Below, one piece after another: positions 12,380 through 24,779 of a stretch of DNA of 64,000 nt. The position numbers and the translations under genes were made by a program. This stretch comes from Proteles cristata cristata (Eukaryota; Chordata; Mammalia; Carnivora; Hyaenidae). The first letter of the stretch is position 1. Every line of letters begins with the position of its first letter. The notes below the pieces were generated by a model. The model searched no databases and had not been told where the DNA came from. It was given only the letters and a program-made list of their open reading frames with translations. The stretch is taken from the NCBI GenBank assembly GCA_017311185.1, contig JAESUZ010004141.1:620001-684000 (forward strand), read 5' to 3'.

Positions 12380-14560
12380 CTGCTACTTTTATTATTTATG
12401 TGTTTAAGTATAGTTGACACACAGTGTTACATTAGTTTTAGTTGTATTACATAGTGATACAGTGAGTTTATATGTTGTGCTGTGCTCACCACAAGTGTGG
12501 CTGCCATCTATCATCATACAATGCCCTTAGAAGATCATTGAGTATATTCCTTTTTTTTTTTTCATTGAGTGTATTCCTTATGCTGTGCCTTTATTACTAT
12601 GATTTATTCATTCCATAATGGGAAGCTTGTATCCAAATTCCACATATGAGTAAAATCATATAGTATTTGTTTTTTCAGCCTGACTTATTTCACTTAGCAT
12701 GATACCCTCTATGTCATCCATGTTGTTGCAAATGGCACAGTCTCATCCTTTTTGATGCCTGCATAATATTCCAGTGTGTGGGGTGTGTGTGTGTGTGTGT
12801 GTATGACCTCTTTTTTGTCTATTCATCTGTTGACGGACAACTTAGGTTGCTTCCATGTTTATCATAATTAATGGTACAATAAACACTGGAGTGCAAAGAT
12901 CTTTTCAAATTAGTGTTTCCATTTTCTTTGGGCAGATACCCGATAGTGGAATTTCTGGATCACATGGGAATTCTATTTTTAATTTTTGGAGGAACCTCCA
13001 TACCATTTTCCACAATGACTATACCAGTTTACCTTGCTGGTTGTACACAAGGGTTTCTTTTTTTCCACATGCTCGCCAATATTTCCTATTCAGTGTGTTT
13101 TTGAGTTTAGCCATTCTGATAGGTGTAAGGTGATATCTCATTGTGGTTTTGATTTGTTTTTCCCTGGTGATTTGTAATGTTGAGCATCTCTTCATGTGCC
13201 TTTCTAACCATCTGTATAAATGTCTATTCAGGTCTCCTGCCTGCCTACTTTTTAATTGAATTGGTTTTCTGTTGTTGAGTTGTACGTGGTTTTTTTTTTT
13301 TTTTAATAAATTTTGGATATTAACTCTTTATCAGCTATATCATTTGCAAATATCTTTCCCATTCGGTAGGTTGCCTTTTTGTTTTGTTGATAGTTTCCTT
13401 CACTGTGTAAAAGCTTTTCATTTTGGTGTAATCCCAGAAGTTTATTTTTGCTTTTGTTTCCCTTGCCGAAGAGACATATCTAGAAAAGTGATGCTACTGG
13501 CAATGTCAGAGAAACTACTGTGTTCTCTTCTAGGATTTTTCTGTTTTAGGTTCTCACATTTAGGACTTTAATCCATTTTGAGTTTATTTTTATGTGTGGT
13601 GTTAGTGGTCCGGTTTCATTCTTTTGCATGGAGCCCTGTTTTCCCAGCACCATTTGAAGAGACTGTCTTTTCCCCCATTGTATATTCTTTACTGCTTTGT
13701 TGTAGATTAATTGATCATATAAACATGGGTTTATTCCTGGACCCTCTATTCTGTTTCATTGATCTGTGTGTCTGTTTTTGTGCCAGCAACATACTGTTCT
13801 GATCAGTACAGCTTTGTCGTGTATCTTGAAATACGGAATTGTGATACCTCAAGGTTTGTTCTTTCAAGTTAGCTTTAACTATTCGGGGTCTTTTATAGTT
13901 CCATACAAATCTTAGAATTATTTTTTCCAGTTCTGTGAAAAATGCTGTTGTTATTTTGATAGGGATTGCTTGTAGATTGCTTTGGTTAATGTGGACATTT
14001 TAACAACATTCTTCTAATCTGTGAACGAAGAATATCTTTCCATTTGTTTGTGTTATCTTTAGTTTCTTTCATCACTGCTTCATAGTTTTCAGAGTGCAGA
14101 TCTTTCATTTCTTTGGCTAAGTTTATTCCTAGGTATTTCATTCTTTTTGATGTAATAAATGGTGTTTTCTTAATTTCTCTTTCTACTACTTTATTATTAG
14201 TATATAGAAACACTACCAATTTCTGGGTATTAGTTTTAGATCTTTCAACCTTACTGACTTCATTTATTTATTCTAGTAGTTTTTTGGTGGAGTATTTAGT
14301 ATTTTTTATGTGCAGTATCATGTTATCTGTATGTAGTGACAGTTTAACTACTGTACCAATATAACTATCTCTAATTTTTTTTCATTTGATGGCTGTGGCT
14401 AGGATTTCTAGTACTATGTTGAATAAAAGTGGTGAGAATGGACATCTTTATCATTTTCCTAATTTTAGAGGAAATACTGTTTTTCACCATTGAATCGAAT
14501 GTTAGCTCTGAGTTGTTCATATATGGCCTTTGTTATTTTCAGGTATATGACTAGACTAAT
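12380..14560 (-). mobile_element. L1 ORF2 3' part and 3' end, degraded
   Basis: On the minus strand this is the last part of an L1 element. The 77-codon frame at 13986-14219 reads VVEREIKKTPFITSKRMKYLGINLAKEMKD-like text, the conserved C-terminal region of L1 ORF2 (up to NTNKWKDI). Further downstream on the minus strand come the reverses of gtgatatctcattgtggttt, ggcagatacccgatagtgg and caacttaggttgcttccatg, typical of the L1 end. ORF2 is broken by stops and frameshifts, so the element cannot be active. A TG run interrupts it at 12777-12803. Confidence 0.88.
12777..12803 (+). repeat. (TG)n microsatellite inside the L1 copy
   Basis: A near-pure TG run of about 27 bp. Confidence 0.9.
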
Positions 14561-14569
14561 AATTTTGAT

Positions 14570-15325
14570 GGAAATAATTTGCTACTCCAAAATCATTATG
14601 TAAATAAATAAGAGTAATTATTAGCTATATCAAGGAGCCAGTATCAGCTTTTCATACATGTATGTATCCCATATAACTTCATAATTGAAGATGACACCTA
14701 GGTGCCTCTAGGATCTCATCAAGGCACTTTCTTTAAAAATCTGTCAAATGTATTGAGTATATACTGAAAAACATATAGTAATAGAAGTGAAACATTTATA
14801 TATGTGTACATACTTTTTTTATATATATAAAACAATGTGTGTGTGTTTATACGTATATAAAGCACTATAATCAAATCCTGAGTTAACACAGAAAACACAT
14901 GTAACTTTAAATCTTGTTGGATACACCATATCTATGGGAAATTGGTGGGTAGGGAGCTATGTCATAATTAATCACTTCTGACTTTTTAACATATTTACAG
15001 TCAGTGGGTCACTTTTATATGAGGGAGATGTGGGAGAGGACAAATGAAAGAAGTTGGTAGAGCACCAAAATCAAATCTCCTGGTTTGCAATTCTGCCAAG
15101 AATCCTGGTGATAGACAGTATGTCATGGATATCATCTTGGGACTGCGTGCTCCCTTTGGCTCACTGCTCTACTTTTACACAAGTTATCGTGGAAAATATG
15201 AACCACTTAGATGTCAATGAGAGTAATTTGGATTTCTGTAACAGCATCTAATATAAGTGCTTGGAGAGACAGAACCAACCAGATTCAGATGGCCTTGATT
15301 AGAAAGCTAACTTCTAAATTGTTGT
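14570..15325. other. Intron, nothing recognised
   Basis: AT-rich, with a short (TA)/(GT) mixed tract near 14815-14865. No exon or clear repeat. Confidence 0.6.
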
Positions 15326-15327
15326 TA

Positions 15328-15830
15328 ATAATGCTAATAACAGCACCATCTATTGAATAATTACCTTGTCCCAGGCCCTCTGCTACCCGTTTTGTATTTC
15401 TTGTCCCATTTAAAACATATGTGGGTGGGGGCGCCTGGGTGGCTTAGTCGGTTGAACGTCTGACTTTCGCTTAGGTCATGATCTCGTGGTTCGTGGGTTC
15501 GAGCCCCGCGTCGGGCTCTGTGCTTACTGCCAGCTCGGAGCCTGGAGCCTGTTTCAGTCTGTGACTCCCTCTCTCTCCAACTCTCCCCTGCTCACGCTGT
15601 CTCTCTCTCTCTCCTAGAAATAAATAATAAAAAACATTTTAAAACAAGTAAAATTAAAACATATGTGGGTGGATGTGTTATCATTATCCTCTCATAGAGG
15701 AGGAAAAGAAGACTCCATGGGAAAATAAATTCACCTGTGATAACATAGTTAATAAATGGGAAAGATAGGATTCAAATTCAAATGAGGCTTGACTAAAAAA
15801 CCCTTGCTCTTAACCATTACGATAGTGTTT
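15328..15830 (-). mobile_element. MIR relic split by a SINE
   Basis: Left part about 15328-15410 (tctattgaataattaccttg, ccaggccctctgctaccc). Right part about 15673-15830 (atcattatcctctcatagag, ataggattcaaattcaaatg). These are the reverse of MIR and are separated by the young SINE at 15429. Confidence 0.65.
15429..15654 (+). mobile_element. Can-SINE, young subfamily, inserted in a MIR
   Basis: The 18 bp target duplication taaaacatatgtgggtgg flanks it (15411-15428, 15655-15672). It has the diagnostic words ggcttagtcggttgaa, actttcgcttaggtcatg and cctagaaataaataa. The insertion splits an old MIR-like element. Confidence 0.96.
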
Positions 15831-15831
15831 C

Positions 15832-16012
15832 TAAAGCATGTTTCATAGAACACAGACATCAAAATTAAATTGGGTAACAATATGAAAAGATTTCTAGGTC
15901 CCATACCAGACCTGCTGAATTATATTTCTTGGGTTTAGGATCCAAGACTTGGCATTTTTAGCAAGCTTCCCAATGTGATTCTTAGGAACACTAACACGTG
16001 AGACCCACTGTA
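15832..16012. mobile_element. MER5/hAT-Charlie-like DNA transposon relic
   Basis: Contains ccagacctgctgaattatat and tttagcaagcttcccaatgtg, resembling non-autonomous MER5-type elements. Family assignment is from memory. Confidence 0.55.
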
Positions 16013-16384
16013 CATACTACGTTGCTACATAGTTTGAGTATGTAAAGATAAATAGTAAGGACTAATGGGTAGGAGGTGGAAGAATATTCTTGACATTAGG
16101 AATGATACGTATGAAATCATGGAAGTGTGAACAAGTTCCCTATGGACTGGCAGTATTTGTAATACTGGGAAGCATACTTTATCATACAGAGGACTTGGAG
16201 GACTTTGAAGTCTACATTAAAGTTTAGGACAGTTCTTTAGAAAAGAAGGAAGCTCCCAGAAGATTGAAGAGTTGGGTGTTACCTTTTCATGCTCCATTAA
16301 CACTTTGCTAACGTCTGTATCATAATGCTGAAACATTCAGCTGTCTCCTTTGTTAAACTATGTTGTTGAAACTAGATATTCTAG

Positions 16385-16460
16385 ATTTTTATTCATTCTC
16401 GTGTCCCCATTTCTTAGCCCCATCTCTGGTACACAGAGGTCCTTAATAAATGTCTGGTTA
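16385..16460 (+). mobile_element. L2 3'-end fragment
   Basis: ctctggtacacagaggtcct followed by taataaatgtctgg resembles the L2 terminus. Confidence 0.5.
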
Positions 16461-16464
16461 TCTC

Positions 16465-19080
16465 ACTTTTTTCTTTTAAAACTCTTAAAAGGCTGAAACT
16501 TGGCGAGAGTCCTTTCTGGGCCAACTTTCAGCAATTTGAGAGCCTTGAGCATCACCTTCCTGTCTAGACCCACAGATCCAAGGAGGAGCTTCAAGCTGTG
16601 ACTTGGCTTCCATGAACCAATCATTAAAGTTGATTTTAACCCAGCTGAATCCTGAGTCTTCCCAGATGCTCCAAGAAGAAAATTTCCAGGAAGACCCAGC
16701 AGTCTCTGTTTCCTCCTCAGCAGTACTGGTAGAGGGCTCAGTAACTTGAACCTCAGCCCTGGGGCTGACTACCCTTTCCCTCCACCAGAAGGTCCCCTCC
16801 AAGAGCAGAACAGACAGGAGACCATTATCCAACTATAGAGATAATAGGAAAGGACATTGTTATTTCCTTTCTGAAAAGACAGTTTAGTTGGAGATCCTTC
16901 AGTCATAGTATATATCATAAAAATAACCTCAGACTTAAATTTCAGTGTTGTCATTTTTTTAATCATTCTGGAAGCCATAGAGTGAGAAAAGCAGCCTCTC
17001 ATTTTTCCTCCTCAGCTCAGAAATGCTGAGTAACTTGACCCTCTGCTGTGGTACCATCCTTCCTCTGCCCCAGAATTGTTCCAACAGCAGGAGGAAACAG
17101 AAAATCCAACAAGAAGGGTGCTGGGAAAGAGAATCGGCATTCTCAGAGAAGAGGCTCCTAACATTGGTTTAACGGAGGCTTGTTCTCCTCACAGGATGGA
17201 GATCAGATTGAACACAGACATGAATGTGTACATTGCCTTGCACAGAAGCTTTCTAAGGACTTAAAGCAGTAAGAAATGGTCAGTTCTAGCAACAACTTAT
17301 GCCAAAGAATCCTATCAGAACATAGATTTAATCCAGTTTCAGCGGTGGTACCAGAATGTTCCACCAGTAATTTTAGGACTGCTGTGGACAAGCTGGGAGG
17401 TTTCTTTGATGTGAATTGTCTTTTTTCCTTCTCAGATCTGTCTTTCCTCTCCTGAGTTATCTGCGGTTTTGAAATCATGTATATAAACTTCTGATTTCAC
17501 TTTGCTTTATTCCCTTTTTTTTTTTTAAGAATTCTAAAGTTAATTATAAGTTGAGATCCATGGTTAAAAATTTGGGACCAAAAAACCTGGGGAAAGCATA
17601 TATAGAAATTGTTTCAGTAAGACATGATTATGATAATGTCTATGTTAGTAAATATCTGCTCTGTAAAATGATTTTATTATTTCCTCTTAAAGGAATTTCT
17701 GCTTTGTTATTTCACTGATTTTCAGTACAAAATAAATATGTTTAAAGGGGAGAAAAAACTATTAGCTCTAATTATGGGGTGAATTTTTATGGAAAAACAA
17801 AAAGGGAAAAAGAAACTTAGATGCCTGGTTTGGAGTAGCTGATTTTGTTTCCTGTGATAAACATTTTATTTGCTTGTTGAAATATCTGACTGATGTCTGA
17901 TCTCCTTCCTACACTCCAGGTTTTTACTGTCTGCAGTAGAGAATGCTCCAAGATTTGAGTCTTTATTATTCAAACAGTATTTGGCCATTGTCAGCTTGTT
18001 TAGCCAGAATAGGTACTAACCACTTGCGCCTTTCCCTTTACATGTTTCTTGACTTAGTTGTTTGATTTTGTTGTTTAGTTCCCTGTTTATAGTTCTATCT
18101 ATATAAAAACCCAATTGTAAGTTATTTCAAATAAAAGGTAAATTCTTTAGTATTATGAGATGTTTAATCAATATAAAGGAACTTCTTTACACATTGTTTT
18201 ACAATTCTAAGACCGGAATCTCCAGTAGCTTTTAAATTAGTTCCCCACACCTAAATGCAAGTGAGAACTGTACATTTTTCTGCTTGTCATCAGCTGCCTC
18301 TTCTCCTCAGTCTTAAACCATGTTTCACTAACCATGTCCATCTGTGGTGTCTTATTAAGAATCTGTATACCCATCAACTTCACATTTTTAGAGGAGTCGA
18401 GTAGAAAATCTTCATGGAGGATCTGACTTTGTTTTACATGAGGGTGCAATTTGTCTCCCCAGGTAAGGACTGTTTTTATTTTTCACCATAGATACAGACC
18501 CTTTAGAAGATAATTATGAGTGTGAAGTCTGATTTCAGAATACAAATTCCTCTGAGAAAAAATTTAATTAGACTATTTAAAACATTGTTCTGCAGCACAG
18601 CAAACTATTTGTTAGAATTATGAGTAAATCATTCATATTCATTCACACACACATATACACACACACATACAAGACATATGATACATACATGAGGGACAGA
18701 GAATTTGTAAAGTTTTTTTACTTAAATATTTAAATTTTAAAAAAAATGTTTTTCTTGCTTTGGTCACCTCATCTCCCAGTAAAATCTGACATCTTTATAT
18801 AGGTCAGGGAATATTAATAATTTCTTAATTTCCATTCTTTATATTAACTATTAAAATCTGTGTGGGCAGACCGCTGCTTACTGTTTTGGCTGTGTATACT
18901 GGGGCTTCTGAAGGTGATGATGGTAGTGGTGACAGGGGTTACTGAAAGAACAGTGGCTGAAAATCCTCTCTGGACTCCCCTTGTGCTGGGTAGGTGAGGC
19001 AGAGATCACCTCTCTGTGGTCCCGCAGCGGCCTCTGCATCTCTCAGTGCGGTACTAGCCATTTATAATTGTGTGCTTCTG
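16465..19080. other. Intron without recognised repeats, some long open frames
   Basis: The segment 16485-17480 is less AT-rich than its surroundings. It carries open frames of 115, 77 and 91 codons on the minus strand and 62 on the plus. I could not match their peptides to any family. The frames lack splice or start context. A CA-rich tract lies at 18644-18671. Confidence 0.5.
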
Positions 19081-19084
19081 GGTC

Positions 19085-19230
19085 TGTGTCTCCTACTGGA
19101 TTGAACTTTACGGGGCGGGCAGGGGGACAACAAGTGTTTCTTATTTATGCTTGTATTTCTCGTACGTGGCAATCTTTAGCCCACAGCATATTGTAAACAC
19201 TCTGTAAACGTTCATTAAGGAACTGAGAGA
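19085..19230 (+). mobile_element. L2 3'-end fragment
   Basis: Text such as cttatttatgcttgtatttc and aaacgttcattaaggaactg resembles the L2 end in sense orientation. Confidence 0.5.
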
Positions 19231-19540
19231 ATTGACTAACATTGATGATTACTGTTTTGAACTAAAATTGTGCTTTTTATAGACCAAGACAGTCAGCCCA
19301 AAACATACTTGTATTGCTTTTAACCATTCTCTGCTATTAATAGTGTTAGTTGTTCATCTATTACAGAATGTGTTATTTTTTAGTTTACCACTGTTTATTG
19401 ACCTGAATGTATTCATATGCAGATAATTGTGTTCAGCATATCAAATGCTGATAGGCCTTAACATAAGGATAACTTGTGGCTGTTAGAGGACTTGAGCTCC
19501 TCTGTTGCACATTCTCCATACGTACAGCTCACCAGCTTCT

Positions 19541-19757
19541 TTCTTTTTTTTTAATGTTTATTTATTTTTGAGAGAGAGAGAGAGCGCGTCAGCGGGGCAG
19601 GGTGCGGGGGGGTGGTGGCACAGAGAGAGAGAATTTGAAGCAGCCTCCAGGCTCTGAGCTGTCAGCACAGAGCCCGATGTGGACCTCAAACTCAACAGAC
19701 TGCGAGGCCATGACCTGAGCTGAAGCCAGACACGTAACTGAGCCACCCAGGCACCCC
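19541..19757 (-). mobile_element. Can-SINE, minus strand
   Basis: Poly-T start, gagaga tract, and end tgagccacccaggcacccc. An approximate 12 bp duplication tcaccagcttct / tcactagtttct lies on its flanks. It contains a GC-rich insertion (gcggggcagggtgcgggg). Confidence 0.9.
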
Positions 19758-19769
19758 CATTCACTAGTT

Positions 19770-20280
19770 TCTAGTTTGCCACTCCATGAAGATAACTGGC
19801 ATAGCAGTCATGATTTGTTCTCTCTTTTTAGAGAAACTCCTTCATGGAAAGAAATGGACAAGTTATTCATAAGCAAACTAACCTTTTAGATTTGTTTCTG
19901 GTTTGTTAACATTTTGAAATTCTGATCTGAAATTTTGTTTTGCATTATGCCTTGCACATAGTACATGACCTTTCTGTTAGTGATTTTGGCATTCCAAATA
20001 AAATAATGAAGCTATGAAACTCTAACTTGAGTTGCTAGTAAGCTAGTTACCCAATTCAATTCCCATTCAGTTTTCTTAACTTCTCTCAGAAACTTCGATT
20101 CCTCTCTCAGTGTACTGCCACACACAGATTGTTTCTACACTCTAAACTAGGTGTTTAGCTAACTCAAGTTCCCCTAGAGAGAGAAATAGAACCCCTTTAA
20201 AAGACCTTTCCTATTATTTTAACCTGAAGACAAAAAAGGAAAGCTCAGTGTCCCTTTTATTTTCTAATGTCTTGAGAATA
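19770..20280. other. Intron, nothing recognised
   Basis: No exon or confident repeat. Confidence 0.6.
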
Positions 20281-20284
20281 AAAT

Positions 20285-21240
20285 TTATACAGATATTTAT
20301 TGAACATCTATTACTTATGGGTCACTGTTCTTAGTGCTCTGGACTGCAGATTGAATAAGATGTGGTTTTCTGCTTTCAGTTCTGTTGGAATAAATGAGAC
20401 CTATTCAGGTAACAATGACAGACCTTAATGGGCAAGGCAGGATTTTTTAATGAGATGGCATTTTAGTTGGAACTTGAAGGACTATTAAAAGAACGTGTAT
20501 CTGACCTACACCTTTGAATAGCCTTTGAACTGCTGCTGCCCTTGCAAACTCCCATTTTGGCTGCATTCTATCTTTCTGTTTTGGAAAAGTATTGCTGACT
20601 TGTTAGTCCTTAAAGTGATTCTGCATGTATCTGCTGTGATCCATTTATATGCTGATTTTAGTAATTAGAACATGCTGCTATTTCTAAAAATCTGCTACTT
20701 CTTTGTGCTGCCTACTAGAGTGGAAGAGAATTTAGCTTAGGAGCTAAGCTTCAGATAAAAGTAATAACATGAACTAAAGTTCAGAATGAGAAAAATTATG
20801 AGGCTTATATGGAGAACAAAGCAGTTCAGGTTGACTGGAGCACATGAGGGAGGAAAAGTGGGTAGTAAGTAGATGTTAATATGAAGAGATAGGAAGGGTA
20901 TAAAAGATGTGTTAGACCCATGTATCCTGGAATTTCTGTGTACTGACTAGACTAAGGAGTAATATGGGCTAATTCATGCCATGAGCATGAAAGAGGTACT
21001 GAAATACAGGAATGAAGTAGAGTTCTGGTTTAGAAAGATTAATTTGTGCTGGAATTGGGAGATCCCACAACCATGGTGATTACATTGACACGTGTTGCAG
21101 TAATCCAAGTGAGATGTAATCAGGGCTACTGTGGAGTAATAGCAGCCAAACTCAGTTGGGAAGGAGGAATGGAGGAAAGAGACCCCACGTGTGAGAGGCT
21201 GCAGAGCAAAAACATCAAGCCCTTGCATCTTTTTCCAGAA
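20285..21240 (-). mobile_element. L2 LINE fragment, about 950 bp
   Basis: The reverse L2 3' end starts at atttattgaacatctattac. The body continues to gttgcagtaatccaagtgag. In the minus-strand frame 20974-21228 the peptide ALITSHLDYCNT resembles the conserved SHLDYCN motif of L2 reverse transcriptase. No intact ORF. Confidence 0.75.
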
Positions 21241-21249
21241 GCTTAGGAA

Positions 21250-23795
21250 TAAATAAAAGGAAAAAATGTGTCACGAATGGATTTGAAAATCTAATGCCGG
21301 ACCTTTTTGCCATGAGCAGAACATCTTTGATGTTAAGTGCCAATTTGATACTGCTGATGTGATCATTTTGTTCACTTGTTATTTACTTGTATAATCTTGT
21401 TCAGTTTTACTATTGCAGCCATTCTTTCATCCTTTGTCTGTTATTTGTGGTCCCTTTAATTTCGTAGTTTTAGTCTATTTTGACTTTTCCCTTTGCATAT
21501 ATGCTCATTTGTCCTAAGACAAAGCTTAAGTAGCAAAGAACCTACTCAATCCAACTCTGGTGAAGGGAAATATGGTATAAAGTTACAGAGATGTCTAATG
21601 GGTAAGAAAAGCTTAACTAAGAGGCTGGTAACTAGAAATCTAAAAGAGTATCTTTTTCTTCAAGGAGCTGTGCTGCACTTTCTAATGGCTTCTCTGCTTC
21701 TTGCTATGCATGACTGTATCCCTCTTCTCTCTATCCTAACTGGCTTCCTCTGTTTTTGTTTTTTTTGTTTTTTGTTTTTTTTTCCTTTTATAAAGGCTCC
21801 TACGAGTTCCCTGTTTTTATAGACTCTCTCAGTTCAGTTCGTCACAGCTAACTGGAAGCTTCCGTCTTTGTTTCTCAGGCCTAGTATTTCCCAAGAGGGG
21901 GAATCTGGTTCATTCAACCACTCAGTCCAAGTGACAGTATCCTTCCTGATCCAGCAATCTTTCAGCTACAAATAGTAAGAACCTGACTCATATTGGCTAA
22001 GAAATGAGGAAATGTATGATCTCCTCCAGCAGGAAATCCAGAGGAAGGGCAGCTTGGAGAGTTGGTAGGTTGGAGACTCCACAGTGTTCTCTGCATCCTT
22101 TCATGTAACCCCCGTCAGGGTTGGTGGTGACATGGCTACAGCCATTCCAGGTACCACATCCAGATATAACGACATCCAGAGAGGAAAGTGGACATTTCTT
22201 CCCGTGGCCTTTTCTTAGGAGTGAGAAAATTTTTCCTAAGCTGTGTTCTGGAAATGAGCAGATGTCCCCTCATGTTTTCTTTGCCACATTTGCAATTAGA
22301 GATTTGTTTGCCTTAATAATCTCTGTTGGTAAGTAAGACAAGCCACCACAATATACCGTCCCAAACCCATCACTGGCAAGGGGGAATGGGATTATCCAGA
22401 GGTGAATGAGGCCCCTCTTAGGAGTTGGGATGGAAGTCATTTTTCCCATCTTTGGAGTTGGAACGGAAGCCTTATATCTGGAGAGTAGAAAGGAATGGCA
22501 GTGTTTTGATGAGAGCAAGAAACATCTTCTCTTCAACGGTATAAACATGGATGTATAAGCTCTTCCTTTAAAATGCAAATCATTATGGGAATTTTACCTA
22601 AAGAAAATTAGAGTTGTGTCAGGATGAAAGTTTATTACAGTTATCTTTAAGTCAGATATATACCCCTTTCCCACTTACATTAGGGCCTGGAGAGGGAGAT
22701 GTATACATAATATAAGACAAAGCCACTTTGTATTATGAGTGAAGACTCTCCCAAAAGGGCACGGTAGGCAGATATCCTAAAATATATGTGGTGTATATCT
22801 CCTTTGGATCCATTTTCTGAGTTCTTGCAGACACAGTCCTTCTTCAGATTTACAATGTATTTAACGAAATACATTGATTTCGTTAAACAGTGCTTCTTAT
22901 TACTGTTAGAAAAAATATTGAGTCGCGTAAGATTTTTGCAGAGTTTGGAATATAATTTGGAGAAAGTCCCTTGTTCACAGTGAGCATGTAAGATTATATA
23001 TACCATGTAGGATTATAGTGCCAGTAAAGACATTTTTCCAAATCCTGAACCTGAAAGATTTAATATCCAAGCTGTGTTATTTAATGTGATTTTCAAGATT
23101 AATTTTTAGTAGGAATGTCACATTTTTCGTGGCCTGTATCTTGCTGAATTTATGCATGCTGATTATTAAAATGAATCTAAAAATAGAGTATCTACTATGA
23201 TAAACTCTTTGCTTGATACAGTATGCAAGCAAAAGATTCAAACTATAACATATGTTCATTGAAGAACAAGATTATTTATGGATCAAAAGGAAAACCAAAG
23301 TGGGTTAAAAACCAGAAAGGCCCTTCATTTCAAAGATAATAGGCCAAACTTATATCTGCAGTGTGAGGTGGGTTTTCTTTCTCCTGCTTAGTGAGCTCTA
23401 TTGGTAAGAAAGAGAACCCACAGAATACGGGAGACAGATGGGATCTGGCACAGGAAGGGTCACAAAGGCAACTGTATTCTTGTTGTTTTTACCTATGTCC
23501 CTGAGAGCCACTTTTGAAAATGGTATCAGATAATTCTATAGGCCATTATTTCCTACAATGTGGCTCACACAAGTGTGCTTCCTTGACCTGCTTCTTGAAA
23601 AAAAGGAATCATTCTGTAGTCACAAGGTAGGAAATACCAAATCCTTCTCCAGGAGATTTACATTGCACATTAGTAAACTCAAGATTCTTAGAAGTTCTGT
23701 AGTAAGCAAGCATCTCTACATGCAAGCATCATGTATTTTCCAAACTTTCTTACTCACCAAGTCTCTCTTTTTATATAATACCTATTAATACTTTA
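21250..23795. other. Intron, mostly unassigned
   Basis: No exon or confident repeat recognised. Contains an inverted-repeat cluster at 22854-22887 (listed separately). The open frames of 102-109 codons look random. Confidence 0.55.
22854..22887. repeat. Overlapping inverted repeats (alternative hairpins)
   Basis: aatgtattt at 22854-22862 pairs with aaatacatt at 22867-22875 around an aacg loop. The overlapping tttaacgaaat at 22860-22870 pairs perfectly (11 bp) with atttcgttaaa at 22877-22887 around a 6-base loop. The two foldings exclude each other. Confidence 0.85.
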
Positions 23796-23799
23796 TGGA

Positions 23800-24250
23800 T
23801 CATACTGAGGAGCTGCTGAGGTCAGAGATGAGTGTTCATAAGCAGAGGAATAACCTTATGAAAGCAGTGTTTTTGTAGGAATAATGGAGTAGTATATAAG
23901 ATAAATTGGAGACAGAAGAGACCAGAAGCATAAAGTCTTGCTTAGAAACTGCTGAAGTAATTTGGTGTGAAGAAGATGTTACAGATGGGATAATAATAGT
24001 GAACATTGATTCATGGATTTATTCAACAAGTATTTATTGGGACATAATTAATTATATGTATATAAATATAAGTTATATACTAAGCATTGTTTTAGGTCTA
24101 GAGAATATGGGAGGGCAGGGAGTTCAAAATCCTTGTCCTCATGGAGTTTATTTACACCATAAGAGAAATACAGTAAACAGACGAAACGGCTAATGGTGAA
24201 GAGTGCTAAAAAGAGAAGTAAAGCACAGCGTGCAGGTAGAGTCGCTGGGC
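23800..24250 (-). mobile_element. L2 LINE fragment
   Basis: Reverse L2 text: ttattcaacaagtatttatt, cttgtcctcatggagtttat, aaatacagtaaacagacg. The flanking 23800-24000 part is more diverged. Confidence 0.65.
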
Positions 24251-24254
24251 AGCG

Positions 24255-24775
24255 GCTAGAGGCAGACCCCCTATCCCATGAATAGTCTGCCTTCCACTAT
24301 CCATCCAGTATGTGCAAAATGAATAAGAAATAGAAATCAAAGTTTTTTCCCTTTAATCTGCTGATAAAGTGTTTGAGCTAGTTGTGCATAACCTTGTCCT
24401 TTTCATTGTTTTTCTATGAAACTGTTCTTGAAGGACTTTCAGTTTCTCAGGAAAATCATGTCTTTTTGTTATTTTTCACCATGGGAAAAAGATTGGGCAG
24501 CGTAAAACTGGGCACACTGCGGTGTAGGAGAGAGGAGGTAAGATTCCACATGTTCTTTTGGGGTTACTCCTGACAGAAATGAGATAGCAGGGTATCGTAA
24601 GCTGCCTTTTCTGCGTTGAGTGATTCTGAGGGGCACAGTTGGAACAGGAGAACCCATTTCTTACTCATTATCTTGCCCTTAGGTTTCCCGTTTTCCTCCT
24701 TGGCTTGGGGCTTCAGAGTGCTTTCTAGGAGGGAAGAGACTCTTAGAAATTTACACATTTGAAATCTTATTCTAG
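24255..24775. other. Intron, nothing recognised
   Basis: No exon or confident repeat. Confidence 0.55.
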
Positions 24776-24779
24776 ATTC

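Noticed and set aside
13986..14219. 77-codon minus-strand frame with reverse-transcriptase-like ending
   Set aside because: It is the C-terminal region of a dead L1 ORF2, not a host gene. Neighbouring ORF2 parts are frameshifted.
15428..15500. tRNA-gene-like A and B box in SINE heads
   Set aside because: All tRNA-like sequences in the window are heads of tRNA-derived SINEs with retroposon tails. None folds as a clean standalone tRNA gene by eye.
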